From positions 1 to 64,000 of the forward strand of contig NZ_JAGINM010000024.1 in NCBI RefSeq assembly GCF_017876095.1: 64,000 bases of DNA. Direction: 5' to 3'. This DNA comes from Azospirillum agricola (GTDB lineage Bacteria; Pseudomonadota; Alphaproteobacteria; Azospirillales; Azospirillaceae). The notes below the pieces were generated by a model, which saw only the letters and a program-made list of their open reading frames with translations, was not told the DNA's origin and searched no databases. The translations under genes and the position numbers were made by a program. Shown piece by piece: positions 41,382 to 50,448 of this stretch. Position 1 is the stretch's first letter; every line of letters begins with the position of its first letter.

Positions 41382-41954
41382 GAATTTGACAACCTCGAAC
41401 GGCGTCTGGCGGAGCGGATCCGGATCGAGCGGGAAAGGCGCGGCTGGTCGCTCGCCGACCTGTCCAACCGGTCGGGCGTCTCGCGCGCCATGATCAGCAA
41501 GATCGAGCGGGAGGAGAGCAGCCCGACGGCCGCCCTGCTCGGCCGCCTCTCCGCCGCGTTCGGCGTCACCCTGTCGCAACTGCTGGCCAGCGCCGAAGGG
41601 GGCGGGGGGCGACTCGCGCGGCTGGCGGAGCAGGAGCGCTGGACCGACCCGGCGACCGGCTTCCAGCGGCGCGCCCTGACCCCGCCGGTTCCCGGCGGCG
41701 GACCGCTGGAGCTGGTCTGGGGCGACCTGCCGGCGGGGGCGGAGGTCGCCTATCCGGCGGCGGCCTACCGCATGATCGGCGACCAGCAGATCCTGGTCGT
41801 CGAAGGGACGCTGCACTTCCATCAGGGAACGGCGCTCTACGCGATGGCCCCCGGCGACTGCCTGCGGCTGGGGCCGCCCGAGGATTGCGTCTTCGCCAAC
41901 CCCGGCCCCGGCCCCTGCCGCTACGTCGTCGCCATCGTCCGGCGCGACCCGTGA
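41373..41954 (+). CDS. XRE-family regulator with C-terminal cupin domain
   Basis: A 193-residue repressor-like protein. The helix-turn-helix is ERRGWSLADLSNRSGVSRAMISKIEREESSPT (about 22-53), and a cupin sensor domain (about 90-190) carries the double-stranded beta-helix pattern (HFHQGTALYAMAPGDCLRLGPPE). Such regulators often control a neighbouring transferase or transporter gene, here the divergent GNAT gene. A TATAGT -10 ends just seven bases before the ATG and no ribosome site is present, so the mRNA is probably leaderless. The palindrome at 41364-41381 points to autoregulation. Confidence 0.88.
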   Translation: MSTEFDNLERRLAERIRIERERRGWSLADLSNRSGVSRAMISKIEREESSPTAALLGRLSAAFGVTLSQLLASAEGGGGRLARLAEQERWTDPATGFQRRALTPPVPGGGPLELVWGDLPAGAEVAYPAAAYRMIGDQQILVVEGTLHFHQGTALYAMAPGDCLRLGPPEDCVFANPGPGPCRYVVAIVRRDP

Positions 41955-41961
41955 CGGGCGC

Positions 41962-42480
41962 TCAGCTTCCCGTGGTCGGGTCGTTCACCGGCTTGCCCGG
42001 AATGCCCCAGCTGCCGACGAAATCCCGCACCCCCGGCACGGCGCCGAGATGGGCGTCCTTCACATAGAGGAACCGCTTCGGCCCCAGGTCGTATTCGCTG
42101 ACGGTGATGCCCTTGGCGCGGCAGCGCTTGATCTCCGCCGCCGTCGCCGGACGGTCCGCCGCCACCATGTCGGGATGCTCCAGCCCGACCCCGGCGCAGA
42201 AGGCGCGGAAACCCGCTGCCGTGCCGCCCGCCACCAGCCGGGGCCGCGTGTCCGGCCCGCCGCCGAACTTCGCCGCCGCGTCCTGGACCGGGCCGCGCAG
42301 GGCCGGGCTGCCGACGATCCAGATGCCACGCTCCTCCGGCGGCGGGCGCGGGGCCGGGGGCGGGGTCAGCGCGGCGGTCTGGCGCGGGCTCTCGACGCCG
42401 GGAAACTGGCAGCCGCCCAGCAGGGCGGCGGCGGCCAGAGCGGAGGCGAGGAACAGTCTGTGGGTCACGCCGTGGGTCAT
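41962..42480 (-). CDS. PstS-like substrate-binding lipoprotein
   Basis: A 172-residue lipoprotein with a signal peptide and lipobox LLGGC. The mature part begins after a proline-rich linker with WIVGSPALRGPVQDAAAKFGG and continues with FRAFCAGVGLEHPDMVAADRPATAAEIKRC. This is like the first lobe of phosphate-binding-type solute receptors, but it is only half the usual length (~300), so the second lobe seems missing. No transporter genes adjoin it. GGGAGG lies seven bases before the ATG. Confidence 0.65.
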   Translation of the reverse strand: MTHGVTHRLFLASALAAAALLGGCQFPGVESPRQTAALTPPPAPRPPPEERGIWIVGSPALRGPVQDAAAKFGGGPDTRPRLVAGGTAAGFRAFCAGVGLEHPDMVAADRPATAAEIKRCRAKGITVSEYDLGPKRFLYVKDAHLGAVPGVRDFVGSWGIPGKPVNDPTTGS

Positions 42481-42638
42481 GGTGGAACCTCCCGAACCGA
42501 TGTGTTGGCACGTGTCTTGGGGAGCGCCGGGCTCCCTGCCCATACCGTAACGTCCACCAACACCGGTCGGACCGCTCGCCATCCATGCGAACTCCGGATA
42601 GACTGCCCATTATCAATTCAAGCATGGAATGGTTGGCG

Positions 42639-43568
42639 ATGCCGCTTCCCGATCTCGACATCGACGCGCTGCGGGCCTTCGTGACGGTGGCCGAGGCCGG
42701 CGGCTTCACCGCGGCGGCCGACCGGCTGGGCCGCACCCAGTCGGCGATCAGCGTCAAGATCAAGAAGCTGGAGGACATGCTGGGCCGCCGGGTCTTCGAC
42801 CGCACCAGCCGCTCGCTCGCCATCACCCATGACGGGGAGCTGCTGCTGGGCTACGCCCGCCGGATGCTGGAGCTGAACGACGAAACGGTGCGCCGCTTCA
42901 CCGAACCGGCGGCGGAGGGCGAGCTGCGGCTCGGCGTCGCCGAATATTTCCTGTCGGACCATCTGCCGCGCGTGCTGCGCCAGTTCGCCAAAATCCACCC
43001 GCGCCTGCACATCGACGTGCGCGTCGGCTTGTGCGGCGATCTGGTCGAGGGGCTGGAGTCCGGCGACCTCGACCTCGTGATCTCGCGCCGCGACGCCGGA
43101 GAGACGCGCGGCCGGGCGATCTGGCGGGAACCGCTGCGCTGGGTCGCCGCCCCGACGCTGGAGCTGTCCCCCGACGCGCCGCTGCCCTTCTGCGCCCTGC
43201 CGGCGCCCTGCGTCTTCCGCAACCGTGGGCTGGCGGCGCTCGGCGAGGCCGGCCGGCCCTGGCGGGTGGTCTACACCAGCGCCAGCGTCATGGGGGTGCA
43301 GGCCGCCGTCCGCGCCGGGCTGGGGGTGGCGGTGCTGAGCGAATCCTCGGTGCCCGAGGACGCCCGCCGGCTCGGCCCCGAGGATGGCCTGCCCGAGCTG
43401 GGCGAGGTCGAGATGGCCATCTTCGGCGAGACCCCCCGCAACCGCCGGCTGGCCGAACCGCTGGTCGGCTTCATCACCGACAGCCTGTCGGCGATGAAAC
43501 CGCCCCGCTCCTCCCAGGGCCCTTCCCAGGGCCCGACGCTGGTCGCGTCGTCCCAGGAAGCGGCCTGA
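42639..43568 (+). CDS. LysR-family transcriptional regulator
   Basis: A 309-residue LysR regulator. The winged helix is LRAFVTVAEAGGFTAAADRLGRTQSAISVKIKKLEDMLGRRVF, followed by the effector domain (about 90-290). The start MPLPDLDIDALRAF at 42639 is preferred; an ATG at 42624 is also in frame. It ends 15 bases before the convergent alcohol dehydrogenase gene and is divergent from the PstS-like lipoprotein gene, which is the more likely target by position. Confidence 0.9.
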   Translation: MPLPDLDIDALRAFVTVAEAGGFTAAADRLGRTQSAISVKIKKLEDMLGRRVFDRTSRSLAITHDGELLLGYARRMLELNDETVRRFTEPAAEGELRLGVAEYFLSDHLPRVLRQFAKIHPRLHIDVRVGLCGDLVEGLESGDLDLVISRRDAGETRGRAIWREPLRWVAAPTLELSPDAPLPFCALPAPCVFRNRGLAALGEAGRPWRVVYTSASVMGVQAAVRAGLGVAVLSESSVPEDARRLGPEDGLPELGEVEMAIFGETPRNRRLAEPLVGFITDSLSAMKPPRSSQGPSQGPTLVASSQEAA

Positions 43569-43583
43569 GCGCGGACTCCGGGC

Positions 43584-44594
43584 TCAGAAGCCGGCGAGGA
43601 CGATCTTGCCGCGCGCCGTGCCGCTCTCGATCAGCGCGTGCGCCCGGCGCAGGGTCGCCGCGTCGATCCGGCCGAGCGTCTCGGTCAGCGTCGTGCGCAG
43701 CGTCCCGTCATCGACCAGCCGCGACACCTCGGCCAGCAGCGCGCGCTGCTCGGCGATGTCGGCGGTCTGGAACAGCGAGCGGGTGAACATCAGCTCCCAG
43801 TGCAGCGAGACGCTCTTGCGCTTCAGCAGCCGGACATCGATGGGAGCCGGGTCGTCGATCAGGCCGATGCGGCCCTGCGGCGCCACGATCTCGACCAGGG
43901 CGGGGAAATGCCGGTCGGTCGCGTTGGTCGAGAAGACCGCCTCGACACCGCTCAAGCCCAGGGCGCGGATCTGCTCGGGCATCGCGCCGTTGTGGTCGAT
44001 CACGTCGTGCGCGCCCAGCTCGCGCACCCAGGCCGCCGTCTCCGGGCGAGACGCGGTGGCGATGACGCGGATGTTGGTCAGCTTTCGCGCGAGCTGGATC
44101 GCCATCGAGCCGACGCCGCCGGCCCCGCCGACGATCAGCAGCGACCGCCCGTCCTCGCCGCCGCGCACCAGCCCCAACCGGTCGAACAGCATTTCCCAGG
44201 CGGTGATGGCGGTCAGCGGCAGGGCGGCCGCCTCGGCGAAGCCCAGGCTCCTGGGCTTCGGGCCGGCGATGCGCTCGTCGACCAGATGGAACTCGCTGTT
44301 GGTGCCGGGCCGGTCGATGGCGCCGGCATAGAACACCGCGTCGCCCGGCCGGAAGCCGGTGACCTCCGGCCCGACCGCCTCGACCGTGCCGGCGGCGTCG
44401 AAGCCGAGCACCCGCAGGGCACCGTCGGCGGGGGCGACGCCGCCGCGCAGCTTGACGTCGACCGGGTTGACCGACACCGCCTCCACCCGCACCAGCAGGT
44501 CGCGGCCGGTCGGGGTCGGCGTGTCGACAACAATGTCGATCAGGGAATCGGCCTCGGCGATGGGCAGGGGCCGGTGGTATCCGATGGCCTTCAT
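43584..44594 (-). CDS. Zinc-type alcohol dehydrogenase / quinone oxidoreductase family protein
   Basis: A 336-residue medium-chain dehydrogenase. The catalytic domain starts MKAIGYHRPLPI and has VRVEAVSVNPVDVKLRGG and VLGFDAAGTVEAVG. The NADPH-binding loop is VGGAGGVGSMAIQLAR. Cysteines for the structural zinc are absent, so it belongs to the zinc-free quinone oxidoreductase-like branch, which reduces quinones or activated alkenes. The ATG at 44594 has AAGGAAGG about ten bases upstream. It is divergent from the small lipoprotein gene at 44793. Confidence 0.9.
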   Translation of the reverse strand: MKAIGYHRPLPIAEADSLIDIVVDTPTPTGRDLLVRVEAVSVNPVDVKLRGGVAPADGALRVLGFDAAGTVEAVGPEVTGFRPGDAVFYAGAIDRPGTNSEFHLVDERIAGPKPRSLGFAEAAALPLTAITAWEMLFDRLGLVRGGEDGRSLLIVGGAGGVGSMAIQLARKLTNIRVIATASRPETAAWVRELGAHDVIDHNGAMPEQIRALGLSGVEAVFSTNATDRHFPALVEIVAPQGRIGLIDDPAPIDVRLLKRKSVSLHWELMFTRSLFQTADIAEQRALLAEVSRLVDDGTLRTTLTETLGRIDAATLRRAHALIESGTARGKIVLAGF

Positions 44595-44792
44595 GGAACG
44601 GAACCTTCCTTCTGTTGAACGGGACGTGCCGATCCGCAGGATGGACCGCTCCACCGGATATCGGAAATTCATAGTTCTTGTTTCATCGATCCGATTCAAC
44701 GATCGATCCATTCGGGAAGAGGCGTGGAATAAGCGGGGCGGCGGACGTGTTGTCTCCTGCATGGCGCTTCCGCCCTTTCAAGGTCCACGACC

Positions 44793-45059
44793 ATGAGCAC
44801 CGTCCGCGTCGCCCTCCTGTCCTCCCTGCTGCTGTCCCTGACCGGCTGCGTCGCCTACGATCCCTACGCGGCCTATCCCGCCTACCCGACCTACAGCGCG
44901 CCGGTCGTGGTCGCTCCGCCGGTGTACGCGCCGCCGCCGACCGTGGTTTTCCGCGGCCGTTACGGCTATGGCGGCCCCGGATATGGCCGCGGCTACGGCT
45001 ATGGACACCGGCATGGCTGGGGCGGACCGCACGGAGGCCACGGCGGACGCTGGCGCTGA
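44793..45059 (+). CDS. Small Tyr/Gly-rich lipoprotein
   Basis: An 88-residue protein with a signal ending in the lipobox LTGC (Cys19). It continues with Tyr/Pro repeats (YDPYAAYPAYPTYSAP) and a Gly/Tyr/His-rich end (YGYGGPGYGRGYGYG), and should be a surface or periplasmic lipoprotein. Similar YP- and GY-rich tails occur in many proteobacterial small lipoproteins of unknown role. AAGG lies eight bases before the ATG. Confidence 0.75.
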   Translation: MSTVRVALLSSLLLSLTGCVAYDPYAAYPAYPTYSAPVVVAPPVYAPPPTVVFRGRYGYGGPGYGRGYGYGHRHGWGGPHGGHGGRWR

Positions 45060-45192
45060 CGCTCCGCCCGGCGCTCGGGGTGTCATAAATCTATAAACCC
45101 ACAAGACTGTGTGGAAATGATTCCGCGCAGCATCTTGCGTTTTCCGTCCGGACGCTCCACAGTTGGCGCGCGCTCCACGCCTGTGGTAAAGA

Positions 45193-45209
45193 TCCGCTTA
45201 ACAAGCGGA
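45193..45209. promoter_or_regulatory. TCCGCTT-aac-AAGCGGA palindrome upstream of the flavoprotein gene
   Basis: A perfect 7-bp inverted repeat around AAC lies 90-105 bases before the flavoprotein start. It may be an operator or a hairpin. The nearby 45088-45110 stretch (ATAAATCTATAAA) is the AT-rich part of this space and may hold the promoter. Confidence 0.35.
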
Positions 45210-45297
45210 ACGAGCAGACACGCGGCCGACGCGCCCCTCTCGACGCCAGCGGGACGCCAACGGCCGGTCTTTTTCCCGAACCCTCGTGGAAGGACGG

Positions 45298-46833
45298 ATG
45301 ACCGTGATGCCTGCACAGCCCCACCGTGCCCATCCTCTCGCAGCGCCAGCCGAGCGCAGGATCGCGATCATCGGCGCCGGCTTCACCGGCAGCGTTCTGG
45401 CCGCCCATCTGCTGCGCAACGCCGAGACGCCGACCGCCGTCCATCTGATCGAGTGCGGCGGCTGCCACGGCACCGGCCTCGCCTATTCGACATCCAACAG
45501 CACGCATCTGTTGAACGTGCGCGCCTACAACATGAGCGCCTACCCCGACGACCCGCGCCATTTCCTGCGCTGGCTGTGGAGCCGCGAGGGCGACGGCCAT
45601 GTCCCGCCGAGCGGGCACGCCTTCGTCTCGCGCGCGCTGTACGGCGCCTACATCAAGGACGTGCTGGCCGAGGCCGAGGCGAACGCCTCCCCCCAGGCCC
45701 GGCTGCGCCTGATCCGCGGCGAAGCGGTGGATCTGCGGCCCGACGGCGGGCGCGTCCATGTCCAGCTCGGCGACGGCCGCCGGTTGACGGTGGACGATGC
45801 CGTGCTGTGCATCGGCAACTTCCCGCCCTCGCCGCCCGGACTCGAATCGGAAACCGCCAACGCCGCCTTCGCGTCGGAGCGCTTCATCGGCGACCCCTGG
45901 GATCTCGGCGCCATCGCCCGCATCGACCGCGACGCCCCGGTGGTCATCCTCGGCACCGGCCTGACCATGGTGGACACGGTGTCGACCCTGCTCGACCAGG
46001 GGCACCGGGGTCCGATCACCGCGGTGTCGCGCCGCGGCCTGCTGCCGCACCGCCACCAGGAGGCGCAGCCCTACAAGTCCTTCCTCCACCCGGACGTGCT
46101 GCCCAGCACCGTGCTCGACGTGCTGATCGCGCTGAAGGGCGACGCCCGGCGCGCCGAGGCGGCCGGCTTCGACTGGCGGGCGGCCTTCGACGCGCTGCGT
46201 CCGCACCACCACCGCATCTGGGCGCATCTGCCGATGGAGGAGCGCCGCCGCTTCCTGCGGCACGCCCGCCCCTTCTGGGAGGTCCACCGCCACCGCATGG
46301 CGCCGGAGGTGGCCGACCGCATCGACGCCGCGCGGGCCGACGGCCGCCTGCGCATCCTGGCCGGCCGCCTGCGCGACATCGCGCTGACCGACGACCAACA
46401 GGGGCTGGACATCCAGGTGGCGGCGCGCGGCGGCGAGACGCTGCACCATCTGCCGGCGGCGGCGCTGATCAACGCCACCGGCACAAACTGCGATTATGGC
46501 CGGATCCGACACCCGCTGGTGCGGGCGCTGCTCGACCATGGGCTGGCGCGGCCGGATCCGCTGCGGCTGGGGCTCGACGTGACGATCGACGGGGCGGTGA
46601 TCGGCGCCGACGGGCAGGCCGTCCCGCGGCTCTTCGCGCTCGGGCCGGTCAGCAAGGCGCCCTTCTGGGAAATGACGGCGGTGCCGGAACTGCGCAGCCA
46701 ATGCGCCCAGGCGGCCGAACGGCTGCTGGGTTTGGGCGGCGGCGCGCTCGCCGGGCCGATGGCCACGGTCGCGCCGGCGGCGCCGGGGGGCTGGACCAAC
46801 GTTGCCCCGGGCCTGAACGCCCGGTCCGACTGA
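45298..46833 (+). CDS. FAD/NAD(P)-binding oxidoreductase (YdhS-like)
   Basis: A 511-residue flavoprotein. The N-terminal dinucleotide fold is RIAIIGAGFTGSVLAAHLL (about 21-39). Then comes GGCHGTGLAYSTSNSTHLLNVRAYNMSAYPDDPRHFLRWL, typical of the FAD/NAD(P)-binding family that includes YdhS. A second nucleotide motif is VVILGTGLTMVDTVSTLL, and ALINATGTNCDYGRI follows later. The substrate is unknown. GGAAGGA lies five bases before the ATG at 45298. It converges on the RsbX-like gene and ends 54 bases from it. Confidence 0.82.
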   Translation: MTVMPAQPHRAHPLAAPAERRIAIIGAGFTGSVLAAHLLRNAETPTAVHLIECGGCHGTGLAYSTSNSTHLLNVRAYNMSAYPDDPRHFLRWLWSREGDGHVPPSGHAFVSRALYGAYIKDVLAEAEANASPQARLRLIRGEAVDLRPDGGRVHVQLGDGRRLTVDDAVLCIGNFPPSPPGLESETANAAFASERFIGDPWDLGAIARIDRDAPVVILGTGLTMVDTVSTLLDQGHRGPITAVSRRGLLPHRHQEAQPYKSFLHPDVLPSTVLDVLIALKGDARRAEAAGFDWRAAFDALRPHHHRIWAHLPMEERRRFLRHARPFWEVHRHRMAPEVADRIDAARADGRLRILAGRLRDIALTDDQQGLDIQVAARGGETLHHLPAAALINATGTNCDYGRIRHPLVRALLDHGLARPDPLRLGLDVTIDGAVIGADGQAVPRLFALGPVSKAPFWEMTAVPELRSQCAQAAERLLGLGGGALAGPMATVAPAAPGGWTNVAPGLNARSD

Positions 46834-46886
46834 GGCCCGGAAGCGCCCAACCCCGCCGCCCGGCCCCCGCCGCCCGGCCCCGCCGC

Positions 46887-47879
46887 TCAATCCCGCTGGA
46901 CGGCTCCGGCGATGTTGCGCAGGACAATGACGGTGCGGTCGTCGTCCTGCGTCGCGCCGTCGCGCAGCAGGACGGCCGCCGCCAGGGTCGGATCGACGTC
47001 GTGCAGGCCGCGCTCGATGAACAGGACCGGCAGGCGGGCGCAGCCGTCGCTGTGCAGGACGACATGGTCGCCCGGCTGCCACAGCAGATGCACGCTGGCC
47101 GGCATTTGCGGGTTGTAGCCCACCATCGCCCAGCGCGCCGCCAGCGAGGTGACGTGGTGGCGCCGCACCACCGCGCCGGCCACCGTGCCGAGCGCGGTGT
47201 AATCCACCGAATCGGCGTCGAACCTCAGGACCGCCGCCGTCACGTCCGCGCCCTCGCCGGCGTCCCGCCGGATGGCGCCGATCACCATCTGCGGCGACAG
47301 GCCGGGCGCCGTCGCGGCAACCACCGCCTCGGCGCGGCGGGCCAGGGCGCCGGCCCCTTCCGCGCCGTCCACCAGCAGGGCGACCCCGCTGCCGGTCCCA
47401 TCCGCGCCGGCCGTGCTGCGCAAGACCCAGCCATCGGCGCAGGCCGCGGCACCCGGCTTCGGCAGCATCGCGACCCCGGCGATGGCCGGAGCGCCGACCG
47501 CCGGCTCGTCGGAGCAGCCCGGCCGCAGCACCCGCGCCAGAATGGTCAGGCCGACGCCGGGCGTGGCGTGGGCGGCGAAACGGTCGGCGCACGCGCGGGC
47601 CAGCGTCACGCCATCGCTGTCGGGGGAGGCGTCCGCCCCGGTGTCGCGGTCGCAGGCGAGGCATTCCACCCCCTCCCGCCGGCCCCAGCGGCGCAGCAGC
47701 AGCATCCCGCCGGACCGCGCCAGGACATGGCCGGCCAGCGCACCGACCATGGCGTCGAGACGCTCCGCGTCCGCCGCCGACAGCACGCTTTCGGCCAGCG
47801 CCGCGGCGAGATCCCGCACCGCCACGGCATCGGCGGCCGAGGCGACGTCGATTCGACGATGGCAATGGTCGGGCAGCAT
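46887..47879 (-). CDS. Degenerate RsbT/RsbX-like (HATPase plus SpoIIE-type phosphatase) protein
   Basis: A 330-residue protein that aligns by eye with fused anti-sigma kinase/PP2C proteins. The first ~120 residues have the shape of the RsbT-like HATPase (GHVLARSGGMLLLRRW, ECLACDRDTGADA, TPGVGLTILARVL), but the ATP-binding Asn of the N-box and the glycine-rich G-box are replaced, so it is probably not a kinase. The second part resembles RsbX (GVAMLPKPGAAACADGWVL, LLVDGAEGAG in place of DGLGHG, VLHSDGC), with only part of the metal site kept. AGGAG precedes the ATG. It is preceded on the same strand by the FixJ-like gene. Confidence 0.65.
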   Translation of the reverse strand: MLPDHCHRRIDVASAADAVAVRDLAAALAESVLSAADAERLDAMVGALAGHVLARSGGMLLLRRWGRREGVECLACDRDTGADASPDSDGVTLARACADRFAAHATPGVGLTILARVLRPGCSDEPAVGAPAIAGVAMLPKPGAAACADGWVLRSTAGADGTGSGVALLVDGAEGAGALARRAEAVVAATAPGLSPQMVIGAIRRDAGEGADVTAAVLRFDADSVDYTALGTVAGAVVRRHHVTSLAARWAMVGYNPQMPASVHLLWQPGDHVVLHSDGCARLPVLFIERGLHDVDPTLAAAVLLRDGATQDDDRTVIVLRNIAGAVQRD

Positions 47880-48049
47880 GGAAAGAACGCTCCTGGAGAC
47901 GCGGCGTGGGTCAACGGGAAGGGAGTGTACGTCCACCCGCCGTCCGAACCCAAGCGATAGCCGGCTCCCGGATGCGGCAAAGCCGCAAGCGGTCTGATTT
48001 CCCTCCCTCCCGCCCGGCCGAGAGCGCCGGGCGCGGGAAGGACCGCAAC

Positions 48050-48739
48050 TCAGGGCGCGCCCATCTCGACCATGGCGGCCATCGACGGCAGGCTGGACGG
48101 AACCGGCCAGGGAAGGTTGCGGGCGCGCAGCATCTCCGCCGCCTCCCAGAGCCGCCCCAGCCCGACGATCGACCGGCAGCCGGTCTTCTCCATGATGCGG
48201 GCGCGGTGGACCTCGACGGTCTTGATGCTGATGCCGAGCTCCCAGGCGATGGTCTTGCTCTGCTTGCCCTCGACGATCAGGCGCAGCACCTCGGACTCGC
48301 GGCGGCTCAGCAGGGCCAGCCGGCGCGAGGCGTCGCGGCCGCGGTCGCGCTGCTGGGCCTGCGGGTTCTCGCTGGCGAGGCAGGCGCGCACCCGCTCCAG
48401 GAAGGTGCCCGTGGTGAAGGGGTGGGCGAGGCAGTCGAGGGCGCCGGCCTTCATCGCGCCGACCGCCGCCTCGACGTCGCCCTGGTCGGTGACGACCAGC
48501 ACCGGCAGGTCGTGGCCCTGCAAGGCGGCTTCGGCCATCAGTTCCCGCGCGGTCATGTCGGGCAGGCTGCTGCGGATGACCAGGCAGGCGGAGGCGGTGC
48601 CCAGCACCGTCAGCGCGTCGGCGCCCGTGCTGTGGACCCGGCAGGCGATGCCGGCGGCGCCCAGCGCCCGCGCCAGGGTGCTGCGGGTCGGGAGATCGCC
48701 GTCGACGATGTGAACGAGGCAAGCGGTTTGCGTGAGCAT
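48050..48739 (-). CDS. FixJ-type LuxR regulator with a degenerate receiver domain
   Basis: A 229-residue regulator of FixJ/NarL layout: receiver (about 1-115), linker, and a LuxR helix-turn-helix (LLSRRESEVLRLIVEGKQSKTIAWELGISIKTVEVHRARIMEKTG). The receiver has lost key residues. The phospho-acceptor position in CLVIRSSLPDM is Arg where FixJ has Asp, the acidic pair is VDGD instead of VDDE, and the conserved Lys is His (LAHPF for EKPF). It is therefore likely phosphorylation-independent. GGAGG precedes the ATG at 48739. It lies 170 bases upstream of the RsbX-like gene on the same strand. Confidence 0.8.
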   Translation of the reverse strand: MLTQTACLVHIVDGDLPTRSTLARALGAAGIACRVHSTGADALTVLGTASACLVIRSSLPDMTARELMAEAALQGHDLPVLVVTDQGDVEAAVGAMKAGALDCLAHPFTTGTFLERVRACLASENPQAQQRDRGRDASRRLALLSRRESEVLRLIVEGKQSKTIAWELGISIKTVEVHRARIMEKTGCRSIVGLGRLWEAAEMLRARNLPWPVPSSLPSMAAMVEMGAP

Positions 48740-49172
48740 CAGAACGGCCCTCCACCACACAAGGGGCATCCGGCGCAGGGCCGGGTTGAGGTCTTGGTGG
48801 TTCTCCGGTTCATCGAACCACCGTCATGCCCACAGTCTAGTGGCGTTGCCCGTGTCTTGGCTTCCTGAAGGAGGGATAGCGCGGGTGGCAAATGGGATAT
48901 CGGGGATAATATCCGTGAGGGTGGTGATCCAAGATCCCCGTCCGATAGTACGCGCGTCACAAAACGGCCAAGTCACCACCTGACGCCCAACCAAACTGTT
49001 CCTGTATCCTTAACGAAATCCGAAGAAAAGACCAGAAGATAAATGGTGGTTATCAAGGGAGAGGGTTGGCAAATCCATGTCTGAACTTGCCGATCCGGCG
49101 CAAGGGTCGGACCGCATCGCGATTACAAAATGTCGTCCGGCAAGCACAAATATCTGGAAGGAAAGGAAAGTC
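48740..49172. other. 433-base intergenic region upstream of the FixJ-like gene
   Basis: An inverted repeat GGATAT-N8-ATATCC is at 48895-48914, about 160 bases before the FixJ-like start, and may be a regulator site. The 48960-49130 part is AT-rich and may hold promoters. A short frame from ATG 49077, preceded by AGGGAG at long spacing, runs on antisense to the transporter gene and is not believable. No gene is called. Confidence 0.45.
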
Positions 49173-50093
49173 TCAAGCACGGCGCCGGGTGGCGAGCGCG
49201 ATGCCGGTGGCGATCAGCGCGATGCCGATCCCGTGATAAAGATGCGGCTGTTCGCCGAGGAACAGCACCGCCAGCAGGCTGCCGAAGACCGGCACCAGAT
49301 GAATGGTGAGCCCGGCGCTGTTGGCGCCGACCAGCTCGACCACGCGGTTGAAGCAGAGATAGGCGACGATGGACGGGAACAGCGCGACGTAGCCGACCGC
49401 CAGGAACGTCGTCGCCGTCGCCTCCACCGGGCGCTGGGTCAGGCTTTCCCAGATGTAGAAGGGCAGCAGCTCCACCGCGCCGATGGCGAAGGTGACCAGG
49501 ATGAAGCTGAAGCCGTGCACCACCGGCTTGCGGCGCAGCAGCGTGGTGTAGGCGGCGTAGACGGCGATGGCGGTCAGCATCCACAGGTCGCCGGCGTTCA
49601 GGCTCAAGCCCAGCAGGGCCGCCGGGTCGCCGTAGGAGATCAGCGTCAGGGCGCCGGCCAGCGAGACGACGATGCCAAGCCCCTGCGCCGGCCGCACGCG
49701 GTCGCGGAACAGGAGGAAGCTCATCAGCACGATCATCACCGGCATCGAGGACTGGAGCATCACGGCGTTGAGCGCCGTCGTCGAGTTCAGCGCGATGTAC
49801 TGGAAGGTGTTGAACATGCCGATGCCGAGCGTGCCCAGCAGCAGCACGGCCGGCCAGCGCGCCCGCAGCGCCGCCGCGTCCCGGCGCAGATGCGGCCAGG
49901 CGAAGGGCAGCACGATCAGCGTGCCGAGCACCCAGCGCCAGAAGGCCAGGCCGATCGGAGGAACGGCGCCGGCGACCGCCCGCCCCATGACCGCGTTGCT
50001 CGCCCAGAACAGGGGCGGCAGCATCATCAGCAGCCAGGCCTGGTCGATCAGGCGGCGTGCGGCGGTCGGCGGGACGGCGCGGTCGGTGCTCAT
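49173..50093 (-). CDS. EamA/DMT-family transporter
   Basis: A 306-residue inner-membrane protein with ten helices in two EamA repeats (QAWLLMMLPPLFWASNAVMGRAVAG begins the first; LNAGDLWMLTAIAVYAAYTTLLRRK begins the second). RWVLGTLIVLPFAWPHLR and the conserved Pro in VFGSLLAVLFLGE fit the family, which exports amino acids and other metabolites; the substrate is unknown. The ATG at 50093 lies seven bases after the preceding gene's stop, so the two are in one operon. Confidence 0.88.
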   Translation of the reverse strand: MSTDRAVPPTAARRLIDQAWLLMMLPPLFWASNAVMGRAVAGAVPPIGLAFWRWVLGTLIVLPFAWPHLRRDAAALRARWPAVLLLGTLGIGMFNTFQYIALNSTTALNAVMLQSSMPVMIVLMSFLLFRDRVRPAQGLGIVVSLAGALTLISYGDPAALLGLSLNAGDLWMLTAIAVYAAYTTLLRRKPVVHGFSFILVTFAIGAVELLPFYIWESLTQRPVEATATTFLAVGYVALFPSIVAYLCFNRVVELVGANSAGLTIHLVPVFGSLLAVLFLGEQPHLYHGIGIALIATGIALATRRRA

Positions 50094-50100
50094 GGCAGGG

Positions 50101-50448
50101 TCAGCTGCGGCGGCGCGGCGAGGCGAAGACGGAGGCGGCGGTGGGGCCGCCCGACGCACCGCCCGACTGGGCACCCGGCCCGGTGTCGTCGCTGCGGTAC
50201 ACGCTGGCGCGTGTCTCGCGGCGGGGACGCGGGCTGTCCTCGCGGCTTTCGCGCGGCGGCTTGGGGGGCTGGCGCAGTTCGGCGTCGAGTTCGGCGACGC
50301 GCTTCACCAGCGCTTCGCGGATGGCGGGGGCCGCGTGGGACTTCAGCGTCGCAAGCTGCTCCTTGAGCTGCGCCAGCTGGCGCTGCTTCTCCTCGCGGGT
50401 GCGCTTGATGGCGACGTTGTCGGAATGCTGGCCCTCGAAGGAGCGCAT
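50101..50448 (-). CDS. Small coiled-coil hypothetical protein upstream of the EamA gene
   Basis: A 115-residue protein with a charged coiled coil (about 15-60: TREEKQRQLAQLKEQLATLKSHAAPAIREALVKRVAELDAEL) and a Pro/Arg/Ser-rich disordered tail. No signal or membrane helix is visible. It precedes the transporter gene by seven bases, so the two are co-transcribed, but a functional link is not evident. Confidence 0.7.
   Translation of the reverse strand: MRSFEGQHSDNVAIKRTREEKQRQLAQLKEQLATLKSHAAPAIREALVKRVAELDAELRQPPKPPRESREDSPRPRRETRASVYRSDDTGPGAQSGGASGGPTAASVFASPRRRS

Noticed and set aside
45091..47865. A 924-codon minus-strand frame spanning the flavoprotein and RsbX-like genes
   Set aside because: The residues are an Arg/Gly/Ala/Pro/Val jumble and overlap two well supported genes; an open frame by GC bias.
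49077..49172. Possible small plus-strand gene starting at ATG 49077
   Set aside because: Ribosome site too distant, and the frame continues as antisense of the EamA gene without a plausible stop or composition.
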